From positions 3,906,001-3,970,000 of the forward strand of contig NZ_BSUK01000001.1 of NCBI RefSeq assembly GCF_030161555.1: a DNA stretch of 64,000 nucleotides. The letters run 5' to 3'. Shown here in pieces: positions 48,116 through 58,254 of the stretch (its first letter is position 1; each line of letters starts with the position of its first letter). The position numbers and the translations under genes are program-made. The DNA comes from Luteimicrobium album (GTDB lineage Bacteria > Actinomycetota > Actinomycetes > Actinomycetales > Cellulomonadaceae). The notes beneath the pieces were generated by a model. It was not told where the DNA came from, did no database searches, and saw only the letters and a list, made by a program, of their open reading frames with translations.

Positions 48116-48478
48116 TCACTCGGCACCGAGGCCGACGAGGAACTGGCGGACCCCGCTCGCGTCGGGCGCGCTGCGCAGACGCAGCGCCCGGGTGAACGCG
48201 TGGCGGCGTTCGGCCAGCTCCAGGCAGCGCATCCGCGGGTGCAGCCACGCGCCACGCCCCGGGAGCGAGCGTCGGACGTCCACCACGAGCACCGCCGCCT
48301 GGGCGGCACCCGCCGGGTCGTCGTCCGTCCGCGCCACGAGGCGCACGAGGTCGGACCGAAGGTCACGGGACCGGCAGCCGACGCACGTCCGCACCGGCGC
48401 CCGTGGGGGCGCGCTCGGTGACGAGGATGCGGGGAGGACGTGCGGCATCGGCCGGGCCTGAGACCCGTTGTCGGACAT
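48116..48478 (-). CDS. ylxR: YlxR family RNA-binding protein (DUF448)
   Basis: Small basic protein between nusA and infB, about 120 residues from ATG 48478; a GTG at 48502 overlapping the nusA stop would give 128. The family motif PVRTCVGCRSRDLRSDLVRLV is followed by VLVVDVRRSLPGRGAWLHPRMRCLELAERRHAFTRALR. YlxR proteins bind RNA or nucleoid proteins; the exact role is unclear. Cotranscribed with nusA and infB. Confidence 0.9.
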   Translation of the reverse strand: MSDNGSQARPMPHVLPASSSPSAPPRAPVRTCVGCRSRDLRSDLVRLVARTDDDPAGAAQAAVLVVDVRRSLPGRGAWLHPRMRCLELAERRHAFTRALRLRSAPDASGVRQFLVGLGAE

Positions 48479-48498
48479 CTTACCCCGTCGCCCCCGGG

Positions 48499-49512
48499 TC
48501 ACCCCGCCGTCGGGCGGGTCGAGCCGCCCTCGGGCGCGCCCTCGTCGGACCGGATGTCGATGCGCCAGCCCGTGAGCTTCGCGGCGAGACGGGCGTTCTG
48601 CCCCTCCTTGCCGATGGCGAGCGAGAGCTGGTAGTCCGGCACGACGACGCGCGCCGAGCGCGTGTCCTCGTCGACGATCGTGACCTCATTGACGCTCGCC
48701 GGCGACAGGGCGTTGCCGACGAAGCGCGCCGGGTCCGGGCTGTAGTCGACGATGTCGATCTTCTCGCCGTGCAGCTCCGCCATGACGGCCCGCACGCGCG
48801 CCCCCATCGGGCCGATGCAGGCGCCCTTGGCGTTGAGCCCCGAGACCGTCGAACGAACGGCCATCTTGGACCGGTGGCCTGCCTCGCGGGCCAGGGCCAC
48901 GATCTCGACCGAGCCGTCCGCGACCTCGGGCACCTCGAGCTCGAACAGCTTGCGTACGAGGTTCGGGTGCGTCCGGCTCAACGTGATCTGCGGACCCTTC
49001 ATTCCTCGGGTCACCTCGAGGACGTAGGCGCGCAGACGCTCCCCGTGGACGTACTCCTCCGTCGGCACCTGCTCGTGCGGCGGCAGCACCGCCTCGACGC
49101 CGCCCACCTCCACCAGCACGACGCGCGGGTCGCGGCCCTGCTGGATGACGCCGGCGATGACCTCGCCCTCCTTGCCGCGGAACTGACCCAGGATCGCGTC
49201 GTCCTCGGCGTCGCGCAGACGCTGGACGATCACCTGGCGCGCGGTCGCGGTGGCGATCCGGCCGAAGTCGGCGGGCGTGTCGTCGAACTCGGGGCCGAAG
49301 CTGCGCACCCCGTCCTCGTCCACGACCTCCTCGCGCGCCCACACGGCCGCGCGCCCGGACGTGCGGTCCAGCTCGACGCGCGCGTGGGGCTGCGCGCCGG
49401 TGCTGCGGTGGTAGGCCGAGAGCAGCGCCTGCTCGATCGCGCCCACCAGGACGTCCAGGCTGATGTCCCGCTCGCGCTCGATCGCGCGCAGAGCGCTCAT
49501 GTCGATGTCCAT
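48499..49512 (-). CDS. nusA: Transcription termination/antitermination protein NusA
   Basis: 337 residues, the short actinobacterial form without C-terminal acidic repeats. The N-terminal RNA-polymerase-binding domain ([36 protein letters not shown]) is followed by S1 ([27 protein letters not shown]) and two KH domains ([67 protein letters not shown]). The ATG overlaps the rimP stop by one base. Confidence 0.96.
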   Translation of the reverse strand: MDIDMSALRAIERERDISLDVLVGAIEQALLSAYHRSTGAQPHARVELDRTSGRAAVWAREEVVDEDGVRSFGPEFDDTPADFGRIATATARQVIVQRLRDAEDDAILGQFRGKEGEVIAGVIQQGRDPRVVLVEVGGVEAVLPPHEQVPTEEYVHGERLRAYVLEVTRGMKGPQITLSRTHPNLVRKLFELEVPEVADGSVEIVALAREAGHRSKMAVRSTVSGLNAKGACIGPMGARVRAVMAELHGEKIDIVDYSPDPARFVGNALSPASVNEVTIVDEDTRSARVVVPDYQLSLAIGKEGQNARLAAKLTGWRIDIRSDEGAPEGGSTRPTAG

Positions 49513-50017
49513 CAGGCCTCCTCGTCGTCGGTGGTTCCAGCAGAGCGTGAGAGCTCGACCTCGATGCTTCCGCGCGCGACGTCCGACCGGTCGACCCGCT
49601 CGGGCTGCCCTGCAGGGACCTCCGTCAGGACGAGCTCGTCGCCCTCGACGTCGGTCAGCCGGCCCTCGTAGGTGCGGCCGTCACGCAGCGCGAGACTGAC
49701 GCGGCGCCCGCGCGCACGCTTGAAGTGCCGCGGCTCGGTCAGCGGCCGCGAGGTCCCGGGGTCGAGACCTCGAGCGTGTACTGCCCGGGCAGGACGTCGG
49801 ACGCGGCGTCGAGCGCGTCCGAGACCTCGCGGGAGACGTCGGCCACGGCGTCGAGGTCGAGGCTGCCGAGGACGTCCTCGGGCAGGTCGAGCGTGACGCG
49901 GACGACCGAGCGGCTGCCGGCGCGGGACACGACGACGTCCTCGAGGTACAGACCCGCGCCTTCGACCACCGGCGCGACGACCTCGCGGACCGTGTCCGCC
50001 GGTTGCTGCCTGGGCAT
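49512..50017 (-). CDS. rimP: Ribosome maturation factor RimP (one frameshift)
   Basis: About 168 residues. The N-terminal domain is [35 protein letters not shown] and [17 protein letters not shown]. After [13 protein letters not shown] the frame breaks at CCC 49755-49757; one extra base gives [26 protein letters not shown], the conserved C-terminal SH3-like part, ending at 49512. ATG 50017 has AGGAGA upstream. First gene of the nusA operon, divergent from a lipoprotein gene. Confidence 0.92.
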
Positions 50018-50232
50018 GCGTTCTCCTGTCGGTTCTCACGGCCCACCTGCGGGACGCGAGCTTCTGAGGACCGCGAGCCGGGTGTGCCGGGCAGCGATCG
50101 AGATCGTCTCGACCGGTGTGCTGTTGTGCGGGTCAAGACTACCGACTCGACGGACGGTCGGCGTCCCGACGCCCGGCGCGGCGGCCGCGCCGTGGCACCG
50201 CCCCGAGCACGGTCGTGGGATCATCGGGCGCG

Positions 50233-51207
50233 ATGCACCCCCACCCGCACCCCGCCCGCACCCTGCCCGGCCGGCCCGCCGCGCTCCTCGCCACGGCAGC
50301 CGCCGTCGTGCTCGCGCTGGTGCTGAGCGGCTGCGGCGTCCGGCTCGAGTCCGACCCGCCGCCCGCCCTGACGCCGACCGCCGACGAGGTCGTGCGAGCC
50401 GCGACCGTCGAGGACGTCGTCGGGGTCCGCGACCTCGCGCAGGCGGTGCTCGACGACGGCGCGACGGAGGCGGTCGCGACACGGCTCCGGGCGATCGTGA
50501 AGCAGGCCGGCACTCAGGTCACCGCGCTGGGCGGCGTCTACGACGGGCCGGCGCCGACGACGAGCCCGACCACCCCGGCACCTCCGACGGCGACCGCGAC
50601 GAAGCCGACCGCGGCCGCCGTCGTCCGCCGGCTCGGTGCCGCGTCGAGCGCCGCGCGCGGACGCCTGGCCGACGCCGACGACGCGCACCTCGCGCGGCTC
50701 GTCGCTCAGGTCAGCGCGTCGCAGGACCTGAACGCGCGGGCGCTCGCCGGCCTCGCCCACGTCAAGCCTCCCGCTGGGGCTGCAGCCCGCGTGACCGTCC
50801 CGGCCACGCTCCCCGAGGGCGCGCGTGCCACCGTCGCGGCCACGGTGATCGAGGACGAGGACGCCGCCGGCTACCTGCTCGAGGTCGTCGCCGCGCGCTC
50901 GAAGGGCGCGACGCGCAAGGCGGCCGCCGCACGTGCGGCCGTGCACCGCACCCGGGCGCAGGACTGGGCGGACGCGGCCGGGGTCTCCGGCACGGACGGC
51001 GACCCGCGTCGGACGGCGTACGCACTGCCGGCCAAGGCGGTCGCCCGCACCGTCGAGTCCCGGCTGACGACCGGCTACGCGGCCCTGCTCGACACGCTCG
51101 ACCCGAAGGGCCGTGCCGCCGTCGCGGACCTGCTGACGGACAGCGCCCGGGCCGCGGTCGACGCGGGCGCGGCGATCACCGCGCTCCCGGGCGGCACCCC
51201 GAAGTAG
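50233..51207 (+). CDS. DUF4439 domain lipoprotein
   Basis: A 324-residue predicted lipoprotein: His/Pro N-terminus, hydrophobic stretch LLATAAAVVLALVL and lipobox LSGC. Two helical segments flank a Pro/Thr linker; the second (EDEDAAGYLLEVVAARS... RTRAQDWADAAG) resembles the ferritin-like DUF4439 domain found next to proS or rimP in actinobacteria. Function unknown; possibly an envelope protein. A long hairpin separates it from the convergent proS. Confidence 0.78.
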   Translation: MHPHPHPARTLPGRPAALLATAAAVVLALVLSGCGVRLESDPPPALTPTADEVVRAATVEDVVGVRDLAQAVLDDGATEAVATRLRAIVKQAGTQVTALGGVYDGPAPTTSPTTPAPPTATATKPTAAAVVRRLGAASSAARGRLADADDAHLARLVAQVSASQDLNARALAGLAHVKPPAGAAARVTVPATLPEGARATVAATVIEDEDAAGYLLEVVAARSKGATRKAAAARAAVHRTRAQDWADAAGVSGTDGDPRRTAYALPAKAVARTVESRLTTGYAALLDTLDPKGRAAVADLLTDSARAAVDAGAAITALPGGTPK

Positions 51208-51220
51208 CGCCCACCCGCCT

Positions 51221-51259
51221 CCCCGCGAGGGAGGCCTCCCGGAGGCCTACCTCTCGGGG
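51221..51259. terminator. Bidirectional terminator between lipoprotein gene and proS
   Basis: A 19-nt arm (51221-51239) pairs with 51241-51259 at 17 of 19 positions, with a single unpaired central base, in the 61-nt space between convergent stops. It contains the core GAGGTAGGCCTCC (read on the minus strand) also present in the hairpin at 32719. Confidence 0.75.
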
Positions 51260-51268
51260 TGGAGCGGC

Positions 51269-53104
51269 TCAGAGCAGGGCGGCGACCCGCTCCGACACGC
51301 GCTCGACGGCGTCCGCGACGGGGACCTGCTCGGCGTCGTCGCCCGCGCGGCCACGTACGTCGACGACGCCGTCCGCGAGCCCGCGGCCCACGACGACGAC
51401 GACCGGCACACCGATGAGCTCGGCGTCCGCGAACTTCACGCCGGGCGAGACCTTGGGGCGGTCGTCGTACAGCACCTCGATGCCGCGCGCGGCGAGCCCG
51501 GAGGCGATCGCGTCGGCCGCGTCGAACACGTCCTGGCTCTTGCCGGTCGCGACCACGTGGACGTGCGCGGGCGCGACGTGCGCGGGCCACGCGAGGCCCT
51601 TGTCGTCGTGGTTGGCTTCGGCGAGCGACGCCATCACGCGCGTCACGCCGACGCCGTACGAGCCCATGGTGACGACGACCTGCTTGCCGTTCTGGTCGAG
51701 CACGGTCAGACCGAGGGCCTGCGCGTACTTGCGGCCGAGCTGGAAGATGTGGCCGATCTCGATGCCGCGGGCGAGCTCGAGCGGACCCGAGCCGTCGGGG
51801 GCCTCGTCGCCGGCGCGGACCTCGGCCGCCTCGATCGTGCCGTCGGCGGTGAAGTCGCGGCCCGCGACGAGGTCGAACACGTGCCGCCCCGGCTCGTTCG
51901 CGCCCGTGATCCAGCGCGTGCCCTCGACGACGCGAGGGTCGAGCAGGTAGCGCACCGCGGAGACGGTGGACGCCTCCGGCCCGTCTCCGACGGTCACCTG
52001 GGCGCCCTGCGGACCGAGCGCACCCGGGCCGATGTAGCCCTTGACGAGCTCGGGGTGCGCGGCGAAGTCGCCCTCGCCCGCGGGCTCGACCTCGGCGGGC
52101 TCGAGCGAGGCGCCGAGCCGCTTCAGGTCGACCTCGCGGTCGCCCGGAAGCCCGACGACGAGCACCTCGCGGCGCCCGTCCGGGTGCGTCGCGGCGAGGA
52201 CGACGTTCTTCAGCGTGTCCGCCGCCGTCCAGGCGCGGTCGGGGCGCGGGAAGCGCTCGTTCGCGAGCGCCACCAGCGAGTCGATCGTGGGGGTGTCGGG
52301 GGTGTCCTCGACGTGGGCCGCCGGGGCGTCGTCGAACGGGATCGCGTCCGGGACGGGCGTGACGACCGCCTCGACGTTGGCCGCGTAGCCGCCGGCCGAG
52401 CGCACGAACGTGTCCTCGCCGATGGGCGTCGGGGTGAGGAACTCCTCCGAGCGCGAGCCGCCCATGGCGCCGCTCGTCGCCGCGACGATCACGTACTCGA
52501 GCCCCAGGCGCTCGAAGATCCGCTGGTACGCGGCGCGCTGCGCGGCATAGGAGGTGTCGAGGCCGGCGTCGTCGACGTCGAACGAGTACGCGTCCTTCAT
52601 GATGAACTCGCGCCCGCGGATCAGGCCGGCGCGGGGGCGGGCCTCGTCGCGGTACTTGGTCTGGATCTGGAAGAGCGTGAGCGGGAGGTCCTTGTACGAG
52701 GAGTACAGGTCCTTCACCAGGAGCGTGAACATCTCCTCGTGCGTGGGCGCGAGCAGGTAGTCGGCCTCCTTGCGGTCCTTGAGCCGGAACAGGCCCTGGC
52801 CGTACTCGGTCCAGCGGCCCGTCGCCTCGTAGGGCTCGCGCGGCAGCAGCGCCGGGAAGTGCACCTCCTGCGCACCCGCCGCCTGCATCTCCTCGCGCAC
52901 GACCGCCTCGACCTTCGCGAGCACGCGCAGGCCCAGCGGCAGCCACGTGTAGATGCCCGGGGCGGCGCGGCGGATGTAGCCGGCGCGCACCAGCAGCCGG
53001 TGGCTCGCGACCTCGGCGTCGACCGGGTCCTCGCGCAGGGTCCGGACGAAGAGCGTGGACATCCGCAGGACGGCAGGGGACGAGGAGGTCAGGTCGTGCG
53101 ACAT
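51269..53104 (-). CDS. proS: Proline--tRNA ligase
   Basis: Class II aminoacyl-tRNA synthetase of the bacterial long type with an inserted editing (YbaK-like) domain; 611 residues. Seen: [12 protein letters not shown] at the start, motif 2 region [27 protein letters not shown], the insertion domain ([27 protein letters not shown]), motif 3 region [21 protein letters not shown] and the anticodon-binding C-terminus. ATG 53104; a second ATG 42 nt later (MSTLFVRT) is an alternative. Divergent from the glycosylase gene. Confidence 0.95.
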   Translation of the reverse strand: MSHDLTSSSPAVLRMSTLFVRTLREDPVDAEVASHRLLVRAGYIRRAAPGIYTWLPLGLRVLAKVEAVVREEMQAAGAQEVHFPALLPREPYEATGRWTEYGQGLFRLKDRKEADYLLAPTHEEMFTLLVKDLYSSYKDLPLTLFQIQTKYRDEARPRAGLIRGREFIMKDAYSFDVDDAGLDTSYAAQRAAYQRIFERLGLEYVIVAATSGAMGGSRSEEFLTPTPIGEDTFVRSAGGYAANVEAVVTPVPDAIPFDDAPAAHVEDTPDTPTIDSLVALANERFPRPDRAWTAADTLKNVVLAATHPDGRREVLVVGLPGDREVDLKRLGASLEPAEVEPAGEGDFAAHPELVKGYIGPGALGPQGAQVTVGDGPEASTVSAVRYLLDPRVVEGTRWITGANEPGRHVFDLVAGRDFTADGTIEAAEVRAGDEAPDGSGPLELARGIEIGHIFQLGRKYAQALGLTVLDQNGKQVVVTMGSYGVGVTRVMASLAEANHDDKGLAWPAHVAPAHVHVVATGKSQDVFDAADAIASGLAARGIEVLYDDRPKVSPGVKFADAELIGVPVVVVVGRGLADGVVDVRGRAGDDAEQVPVADAVERVSERVAALL

Positions 53105-53216
53105 GCGGCACAGCCTACCGGCGGGCCGACGCGCGGCCGTGCTCCCCGGGCGGCCGCTCGGGACCGGCCGGGGCGCCGGGCGGCGCCCGTGGGCGGGTCC
53201 GGGCATGATCGGACCC

Positions 53217-54161
53217 ATGCCCGAGCTGCCCGAGGTCGAGGCGCTCGTCGGGTTCCTGCGGGACCGGACGAGCGGGCACCAGATCACGTCCGTCGCGCTG
53301 GGGCAGATCTCCGCGCTCAAGACGTACGCCCCGCCGCTGGACGCGCTCGTCGGGCGACGGGTGGGCGACGTCGTCCGGCACGGCAAGTGGCTCGACCTGG
53401 TGGCCGTGCCGGCGGACGGGCCCGACGGCGACCCGCTGCACCTGGTCTTCCACCTCGCCCGCGGCGGCTGGCTGCGCTGGTCCGAGCAGGCGCCGACGAC
53501 ACCGGTGCGTCCCCGGGCGGGCGGCGGGGGCGGCAACCGACCGACGCTCGCGCTGCGCGTCCGGTTCGACGACGGCGCGGGCTTCGACCTCACGGAGGCG
53601 GGGACGCGCAAGCGGCTGGCGGTCTACGTCGTGGCCGACCCCGTCGAGGTGCCGCAGATCGCGACGCTCGGCGTCGAGCCGATGTCGGACGCGTTCACGC
53701 CGGCCGTGCTGGCGGAGCTGCTGGCCCGCAAGAACCAGCAGGTCAAGGGGCTGCTGCGCGACCAGGGCGCGATCGCGGGGATCGGGAACGCCTACTCGGA
53801 CGAGATCCTGCTCGTCGCGCGGACGAGCCCGTTCCGCCTGACCAAGACCTACGCGTCGCCGCCCGGCTCCCCCGAGCCGTCGGCCGACGTCGTCGCCCTG
53901 CACACCGCGATCCGGGACGTGCTGCGCGAGGCCGTGGCTGCGTCGTCGGGCAGGCCGGCGGCCGAGCTCAAGGACGCCAAGCGCCGCGGGATGCGCGTGC
54001 ACGGGCGGACGGGCGAGCCGTGCCCCGGCTGGGACGGCGTGCCCTGCGGCGACACGGTCCACGAGGTGTCGTTCGCGGACCGTTCGCTGCAGTACTGCCC
54101 CACGTGCCAGACGGGCGGTCAGGTGCTCGCGGACCGGCGGATGTCGCGGCTCCTGCGCTGA
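53217..54161 (+). CDS. Fpg/Nei family DNA glycosylase
   Basis: Base-excision repair glycosylase/AP lyase of 314 residues. [11 protein letters not shown] gives the N-terminal Pro nucleophile and catalytic Glu; [27 protein letters not shown] is the helix-two-turn-helix, and four Cys (PCPG...PCGD and CPTC) make the zinc finger. The second member of this family in the window after the Nei2-type gene at 18 kb. Its last 43 nt overlap the convergent MFS gene. Confidence 0.9.
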   Translation: MPELPEVEALVGFLRDRTSGHQITSVALGQISALKTYAPPLDALVGRRVGDVVRHGKWLDLVAVPADGPDGDPLHLVFHLARGGWLRWSEQAPTTPVRPRAGGGGGNRPTLALRVRFDDGAGFDLTEAGTRKRLAVYVVADPVEVPQIATLGVEPMSDAFTPAVLAELLARKNQQVKGLLRDQGAIAGIGNAYSDEILLVARTSPFRLTKTYASPPGSPEPSADVVALHTAIRDVLREAVAASSGRPAAELKDAKRRGMRVHGRTGEPCPGWDGVPCGDTVHEVSFADRSLQYCPTCQTGGQVLADRRMSRLLR

Positions 54162-55390
54162 CGGCGCCCCGAGCGCGAGAGGGCCGAGCCCACCGCGAGC
54201 GACGCGAGCGCGACCGCCAGGCCGAGCGCGGGCCACCCGGACCGGGTCGCGAGCGCGCCCGCACTGAGCGCGCCCGCGACCTGGGCGGTCGTCGTGACGA
54301 GCTCGGCGACGGGCTGGACGCGACCCCGCTCGGCGGGCCGGTACGACGCCGCGACCATCGCGCTGCCTCCGCTGAACGCGAGGTTCCACCCCACCCCGAC
54401 GGCGGTCATCGCGACGAGGAACGCCGGCATCGACGGGCTCACGGCGGCGGCCGCACCAGCGACCACGATGACCGCGGTGCCGAGGAGCGCGACGCGGCGC
54501 TCCCCGAACCGGCCGATCCAGCGGGCCACGACGAAGCCCGGCGCGTACATGCCGACCATGTGGAGCTGTACCGCCAGCGCGGCCTGGTCGGCGCTGTGGC
54601 CCATGTCCGTGCCCGCGAGGGGCCCGGCGGTCATCATCGACATCATCGCGAACGCCGCGAGCGAGGCCGCGCCGACGCCGCCGAGGAGGACGGGCTGACG
54701 CCACAGGGCCGCGGTCGGCCGCGCGACGTCCGCGGTGGCGGCGTCGGGCACGGCGACCGCGGCAGGGGCCCGACCGAGCCCCGCGAGCCCGCGCGGCAGG
54801 AACGCGTTCCAGGCCAGGGCGGCGAGGCCCGCCGCCGCGACGAGCAGGTAGGAGGCCACGTACGGGGTCGCCGTCGTGTGCGCGAGCGCGGTCGCGAGGA
54901 ACGGCCCGACGAGCGCCGCCACCAGTCCGCCCGCGAGGACCGTGCTCACGGCGCGGGCCCGGGCCGCCGGCCAGGACTCCGCCGCCGCGTAGCGGTAGTA
55001 GCCCGTGCCCGCCTGGTAGACGCCGACGAGGGCCGTCCCGACGCAGAACAGCCAGAACAGGTCGAGCTGCACCGCGCGCGCCGACACGAGCCCGGCGGCG
55101 ACGGCGAACGCGGGCGCGACGGCGAACGCCCGCCGGTAGCCGGCGCGACCGATCGCCCGGGACCACACGAACGTCGCGACGACCGCCGCGACGGGGATCA
55201 GGCTGAACGGCACGGTCGCGAGGACCCGGGTCGGCGCGAGCCGCGCGCCGACGACGCCCGTCAGCGTGAGGTCGACGGTCGTGCCGAGCACGGCGAGGCC
55301 CTGGGCCGTCACGAGACGTCGCACGGCGGGGCCGGGTCGCGGCGGAGCGGCCGGCGAGGCGGGAGGGGACGGATGGTTCGTCGTGGTCAC
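54119..55390 (-). CDS. MFS transporter
   Basis: About 423 residues with roughly 12 hydrophobic helices (for example LVTAQGLAVLGTTVDLTLTGVVG, LLGTAVIVVAGAAAAVSP, WPALGLAVALASLAVGSAL). No substrate signature is clear; an efflux protein is likely. GTG start 55390 (TTTNHPSPPASP). It is divergent from a GlxA-type regulator 70 nt away, which may control it. The 3' end overlaps the glycosylase gene. Confidence 0.82.
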   Translation of the reverse strand: MTTTNHPSPPASPAAPPRPGPAVRRLVTAQGLAVLGTTVDLTLTGVVGARLAPTRVLATVPFSLIPVAAVVATFVWSRAIGRAGYRRAFAVAPAFAVAAGLVSARAVQLDLFWLFCVGTALVGVYQAGTGYYRYAAAESWPAARARAVSTVLAGGLVAALVGPFLATALAHTTATPYVASYLLVAAAGLAALAWNAFLPRGLAGLGRAPAAVAVPDAATADVARPTAALWRQPVLLGGVGAASLAAFAMMSMMTAGPLAGTDMGHSADQAALAVQLHMVGMYAPGFVVARWIGRFGERRVALLGTAVIVVAGAAAAVSPSMPAFLVAMTAVGVGWNLAFSGGSAMVAASYRPAERGRVQPVAELVTTTAQVAGALSAGALATRSGWPALGLAVALASLAVGSALSRSGRRQRRSRDIRRSAST

Positions 55391-55460
55391 GGAGCAAGCG
55401 TCGCGGGGCGCCGCGAGACGCACGAGAGGCAGGAATGCCGCTCTGCGCTAGATTTCTGCC

Positions 55461-56423
55461 ATGAGCCCCTCCCCCGCCGTGCCCCACCGGGTCGCCGTCC
55501 TGGCGCTCGCCGACGCCCTGCCCCTGGAGGTCGGGATCCCGTTCCAGGTGCTGCAGCGGCGCGCCTACCCCTACGACGTCGAGCTCTGCGGCGAGCGGCC
55601 CGGGCCGGTCCCGACCACGGGCGGCTTCCCCGTCGTGGCCGGCGCCGGACTCGAGGCCCTGCACCGGGCGGACACCGTCGTCGTGCCCGCGTTCCACGAG
55701 GTCGACCGGCCGCTGCCGTCCGACGTGCTCGACGCCCTGCGGGCCGCGCACGCGCGCGGCGCCCGGCTCGTGTCGATCTGCGCCGGAGCGTTCGCCCTCG
55801 CGCAGGCCGGGCTGCTCGACGGCCGGGTCGCGACGACCCACTGGCAGCACGCCGAGCGGCTCGCCCGCGCCTATCCGCGCGTGAGGGTCGACCCGGACGT
55901 GCTCTACGTCGACGAGGGCGACGTCGTGACCTCGGCCGGGGTCGCGTCGGGCATCGACGTGTGCCTCCACCTGCTGCGCACGGACCACGGGGCCGCGGCG
56001 GCCAACGAGGTCGCGCGGGCCATCGTGGCCGCTCCGCACCGCGACGGCGGGCAGGCGCAGTTCGTGCCGCGGGCAGACGAGCCCGCCCGCCAGGACGTGC
56101 TCGCCGCGACCCGCGCGTGGGCGCTGGGCCGGCTCGACGAGCCCCTCACCGTCGCCGACCTCGCGCGGCACGCGCACGTGTCCGTGCGCACGCTCGCCCG
56201 CGCGTTCGCCACCGACACGGGCCTGTCCCCGCTCCGATGGCTCACGACCGCGCGCGTCGACCGGGCGCGCGAGCTCCTCGAGATCACCGACTGGGGCGTC
56301 GACCGCGTCGCACAGGCCGCGGGCCTCGGCACGCCCGCGAACCTGCGGCTCCACCTGCGGCGCACCCTCGGCGTCAGCCCGTCCGAGTACCGCACGACCT
56401 TCTCGCTCACGACGGCGGCCTGA
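55461..56423 (+). CDS. GlxA family transcriptional regulator (DJ-1/PfpI + AraC HTH)
   Basis: A 320-residue activator-type regulator. The N-terminal DJ-1/PfpI-like domain carries the nucleophile-elbow pattern SICAGAFALAQAGLLDGRVATTHW; the C-terminal AraC domain has the double helix-turn-helix (EPLTVADLARHAHVSVRTLARAFATDTGLSP; VDRVAQAAGLGTPANLRLHLRRTLGVSPSEYR). Divergent from the MFS gene, so a regulator-exporter pair is likely. The inducer is unknown. Confidence 0.9.
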   Translation: MSPSPAVPHRVAVLALADALPLEVGIPFQVLQRRAYPYDVELCGERPGPVPTTGGFPVVAGAGLEALHRADTVVVPAFHEVDRPLPSDVLDALRAAHARGARLVSICAGAFALAQAGLLDGRVATTHWQHAERLARAYPRVRVDPDVLYVDEGDVVTSAGVASGIDVCLHLLRTDHGAAAANEVARAIVAAPHRDGGQAQFVPRADEPARQDVLAATRAWALGRLDEPLTVADLARHAHVSVRTLARAFATDTGLSPLRWLTTARVDRARELLEITDWGVDRVAQAAGLGTPANLRLHLRRTLGVSPSEYRTTFSLTTAA

Positions 56424-56460
56424 CCCCCGCCCGGCGGCGGGTCGCGAGCCCGCGTCAGCG

Positions 56461-57438
56461 TCAACCGTCGTACGCGGGGCCCGTGACGACGACGCGCCGC
56501 CCGCGCGGGGTCGCGCCCCACGCCTCGGCGACCCGGTCCAGCGGGTAGGCCTCGACGTCGACGCGGACGACGCCGTCCGCGAGCCGCTGCAGGTAGACGG
56601 GGATCTCGGCGAGGATGTCCTGCACCGAGCCGGAGCCCGCACCGGAGCCCCGAAGGGTGAGGGCGCTCGAACGGAGCAGGGCGGCGGGCACCGACGCGCG
56701 CGGACCGGCCGTCTGCCCGATCTCGACGTACTCGGTCCGGTGGTCGTCCTCGTCGAGGCCCGAGCGTGTGAGCGCGTCGAGGACGGCCTCGGCGGGCGCG
56801 CCCCACACGAAGTCGAGGACGAGGTCCGGGCGGTGCTCGGCGAGGGCGCCCGTGAGGGCGCGGACGTCGTCGTCGTGCAAGGACGACAGCGGGACGGCCG
56901 TGACGGCCCCGCGCCCGCCGGCGACGACGTGGTCGAGCGCCGCGGCGTCGCGGCCGACGGCGACCACGTGCTCGGCCCCGAGCGCGAGCGCGTTCTGGAC
57001 CGCGAGCGAGCCCGCGACGCCGGTGGCGCCGACGACGAGCACGGTGCCGAGCGGTCCGCGCCGCGCGGCCTCACGCAGCGGCAGCCAGGACGCCATGCCC
57101 GGGTTGAGCGCTGCGGCCGCCTGCAGCGGGTCGGTGCCGTCGGGCAGCGGGAAGGTCATCGGGACGGCGAGCCGCTCAGCCAACGTGCCGTACGGGTGGG
57201 CGGTGAAGACCGTGTACACGAGCGAACCGTCGGCGGTCCGGGCGACGGCGTCGACGCCGGGCACGGACGGCCAGCCGTCGGTGCTGCCGTAGTGCTCGCC
57301 CGAGGCGAGCTGACGCACGATCGGGTGCAGCCCGGCGGCGACCAGGGTGACGGTCTCGCGCCCCTCGGCGACGGGCGGCTCGGGGAAGGACTCGGCGACC
57401 GGGGCGGCGCCCGGTCCGGTGACGACGGCGGCGAGCAT
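56461..57438 (-). CDS. Quinone-oxidoreductase-like (MDR superfamily) alcohol dehydrogenase
   Basis: A 325-residue NADPH-dependent medium-chain reductase-like protein. The Rossmann loop VLVVGATGVAGSLAVQNALALGA is clear. Zinc-binding Cys/His of classical alcohol dehydrogenases are not seen, which favours the quinone oxidoreductase/enoyl reductase branch. It is divergent from a TetR gene with two matching operators between, so it is probably repressed by that regulator. Substrate unknown. Confidence 0.87.
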   Translation of the reverse strand: MLAAVVTGPGAAPVAESFPEPPVAEGRETVTLVAAGLHPIVRQLASGEHYGSTDGWPSVPGVDAVARTADGSLVYTVFTAHPYGTLAERLAVPMTFPLPDGTDPLQAAAALNPGMASWLPLREAARRGPLGTVLVVGATGVAGSLAVQNALALGAEHVVAVGRDAAALDHVVAGGRGAVTAVPLSSLHDDDVRALTGALAEHRPDLVLDFVWGAPAEAVLDALTRSGLDEDDHRTEYVEIGQTAGPRASVPAALLRSSALTLRGSGAGSGSVQDILAEIPVYLQRLADGVVRVDVEAYPLDRVAEAWGATPRGRRVVVTGPAYDG

Positions 57439-57447
57439 GACTCCTCC

Positions 57448-57496
57448 TTAACGTTGTTCAATACCAACCGCTCCAGCATGGCTTAACATCGTTAAG
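57448..57496. promoter_or_regulatory. Two TetR operator palindromes between oxidoreductase and TetR gene
   Basis: TTAACATCGTTAA (57483-57495) is a perfect TTAAC-N3-GTTAA palindrome, extending to CTTAACATCGTTAAG. TTAACGTTGTTCA (57448-57460) is a near copy with one mismatch, 35 nt away. Both lie in the 99-nt divergent space, in AT-richer sequence than the surroundings, and likely cover both promoters. Confidence 0.68.
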
Positions 57497-57537
57497 GACG
57501 CAAGGGGTCGTGGCGTCCGGGATCCGAGGAGGAGAGT

Positions 57538-58185
<648 letters not shown>

Positions 58186-58190
58186 CCGCC

Positions 58191-58222
58191 CGCGAAGTGG
58201 GCCCCCGGCGGGGTGCTTCGCG
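58191..58222 (+). terminator. Hairpin after the TetR gene
   Basis: CGCGAAG (58191-58197) pairs with CTTCGCG (58216-58222), with an inner CCCC/GGGG stem, 6 nt beyond the TetR stop and before the convergent GNAT gene. Confidence 0.6.
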
Positions 58223-58254
58223 AACCCGACCGGCCGCGCGAACCGGACCGAGGA

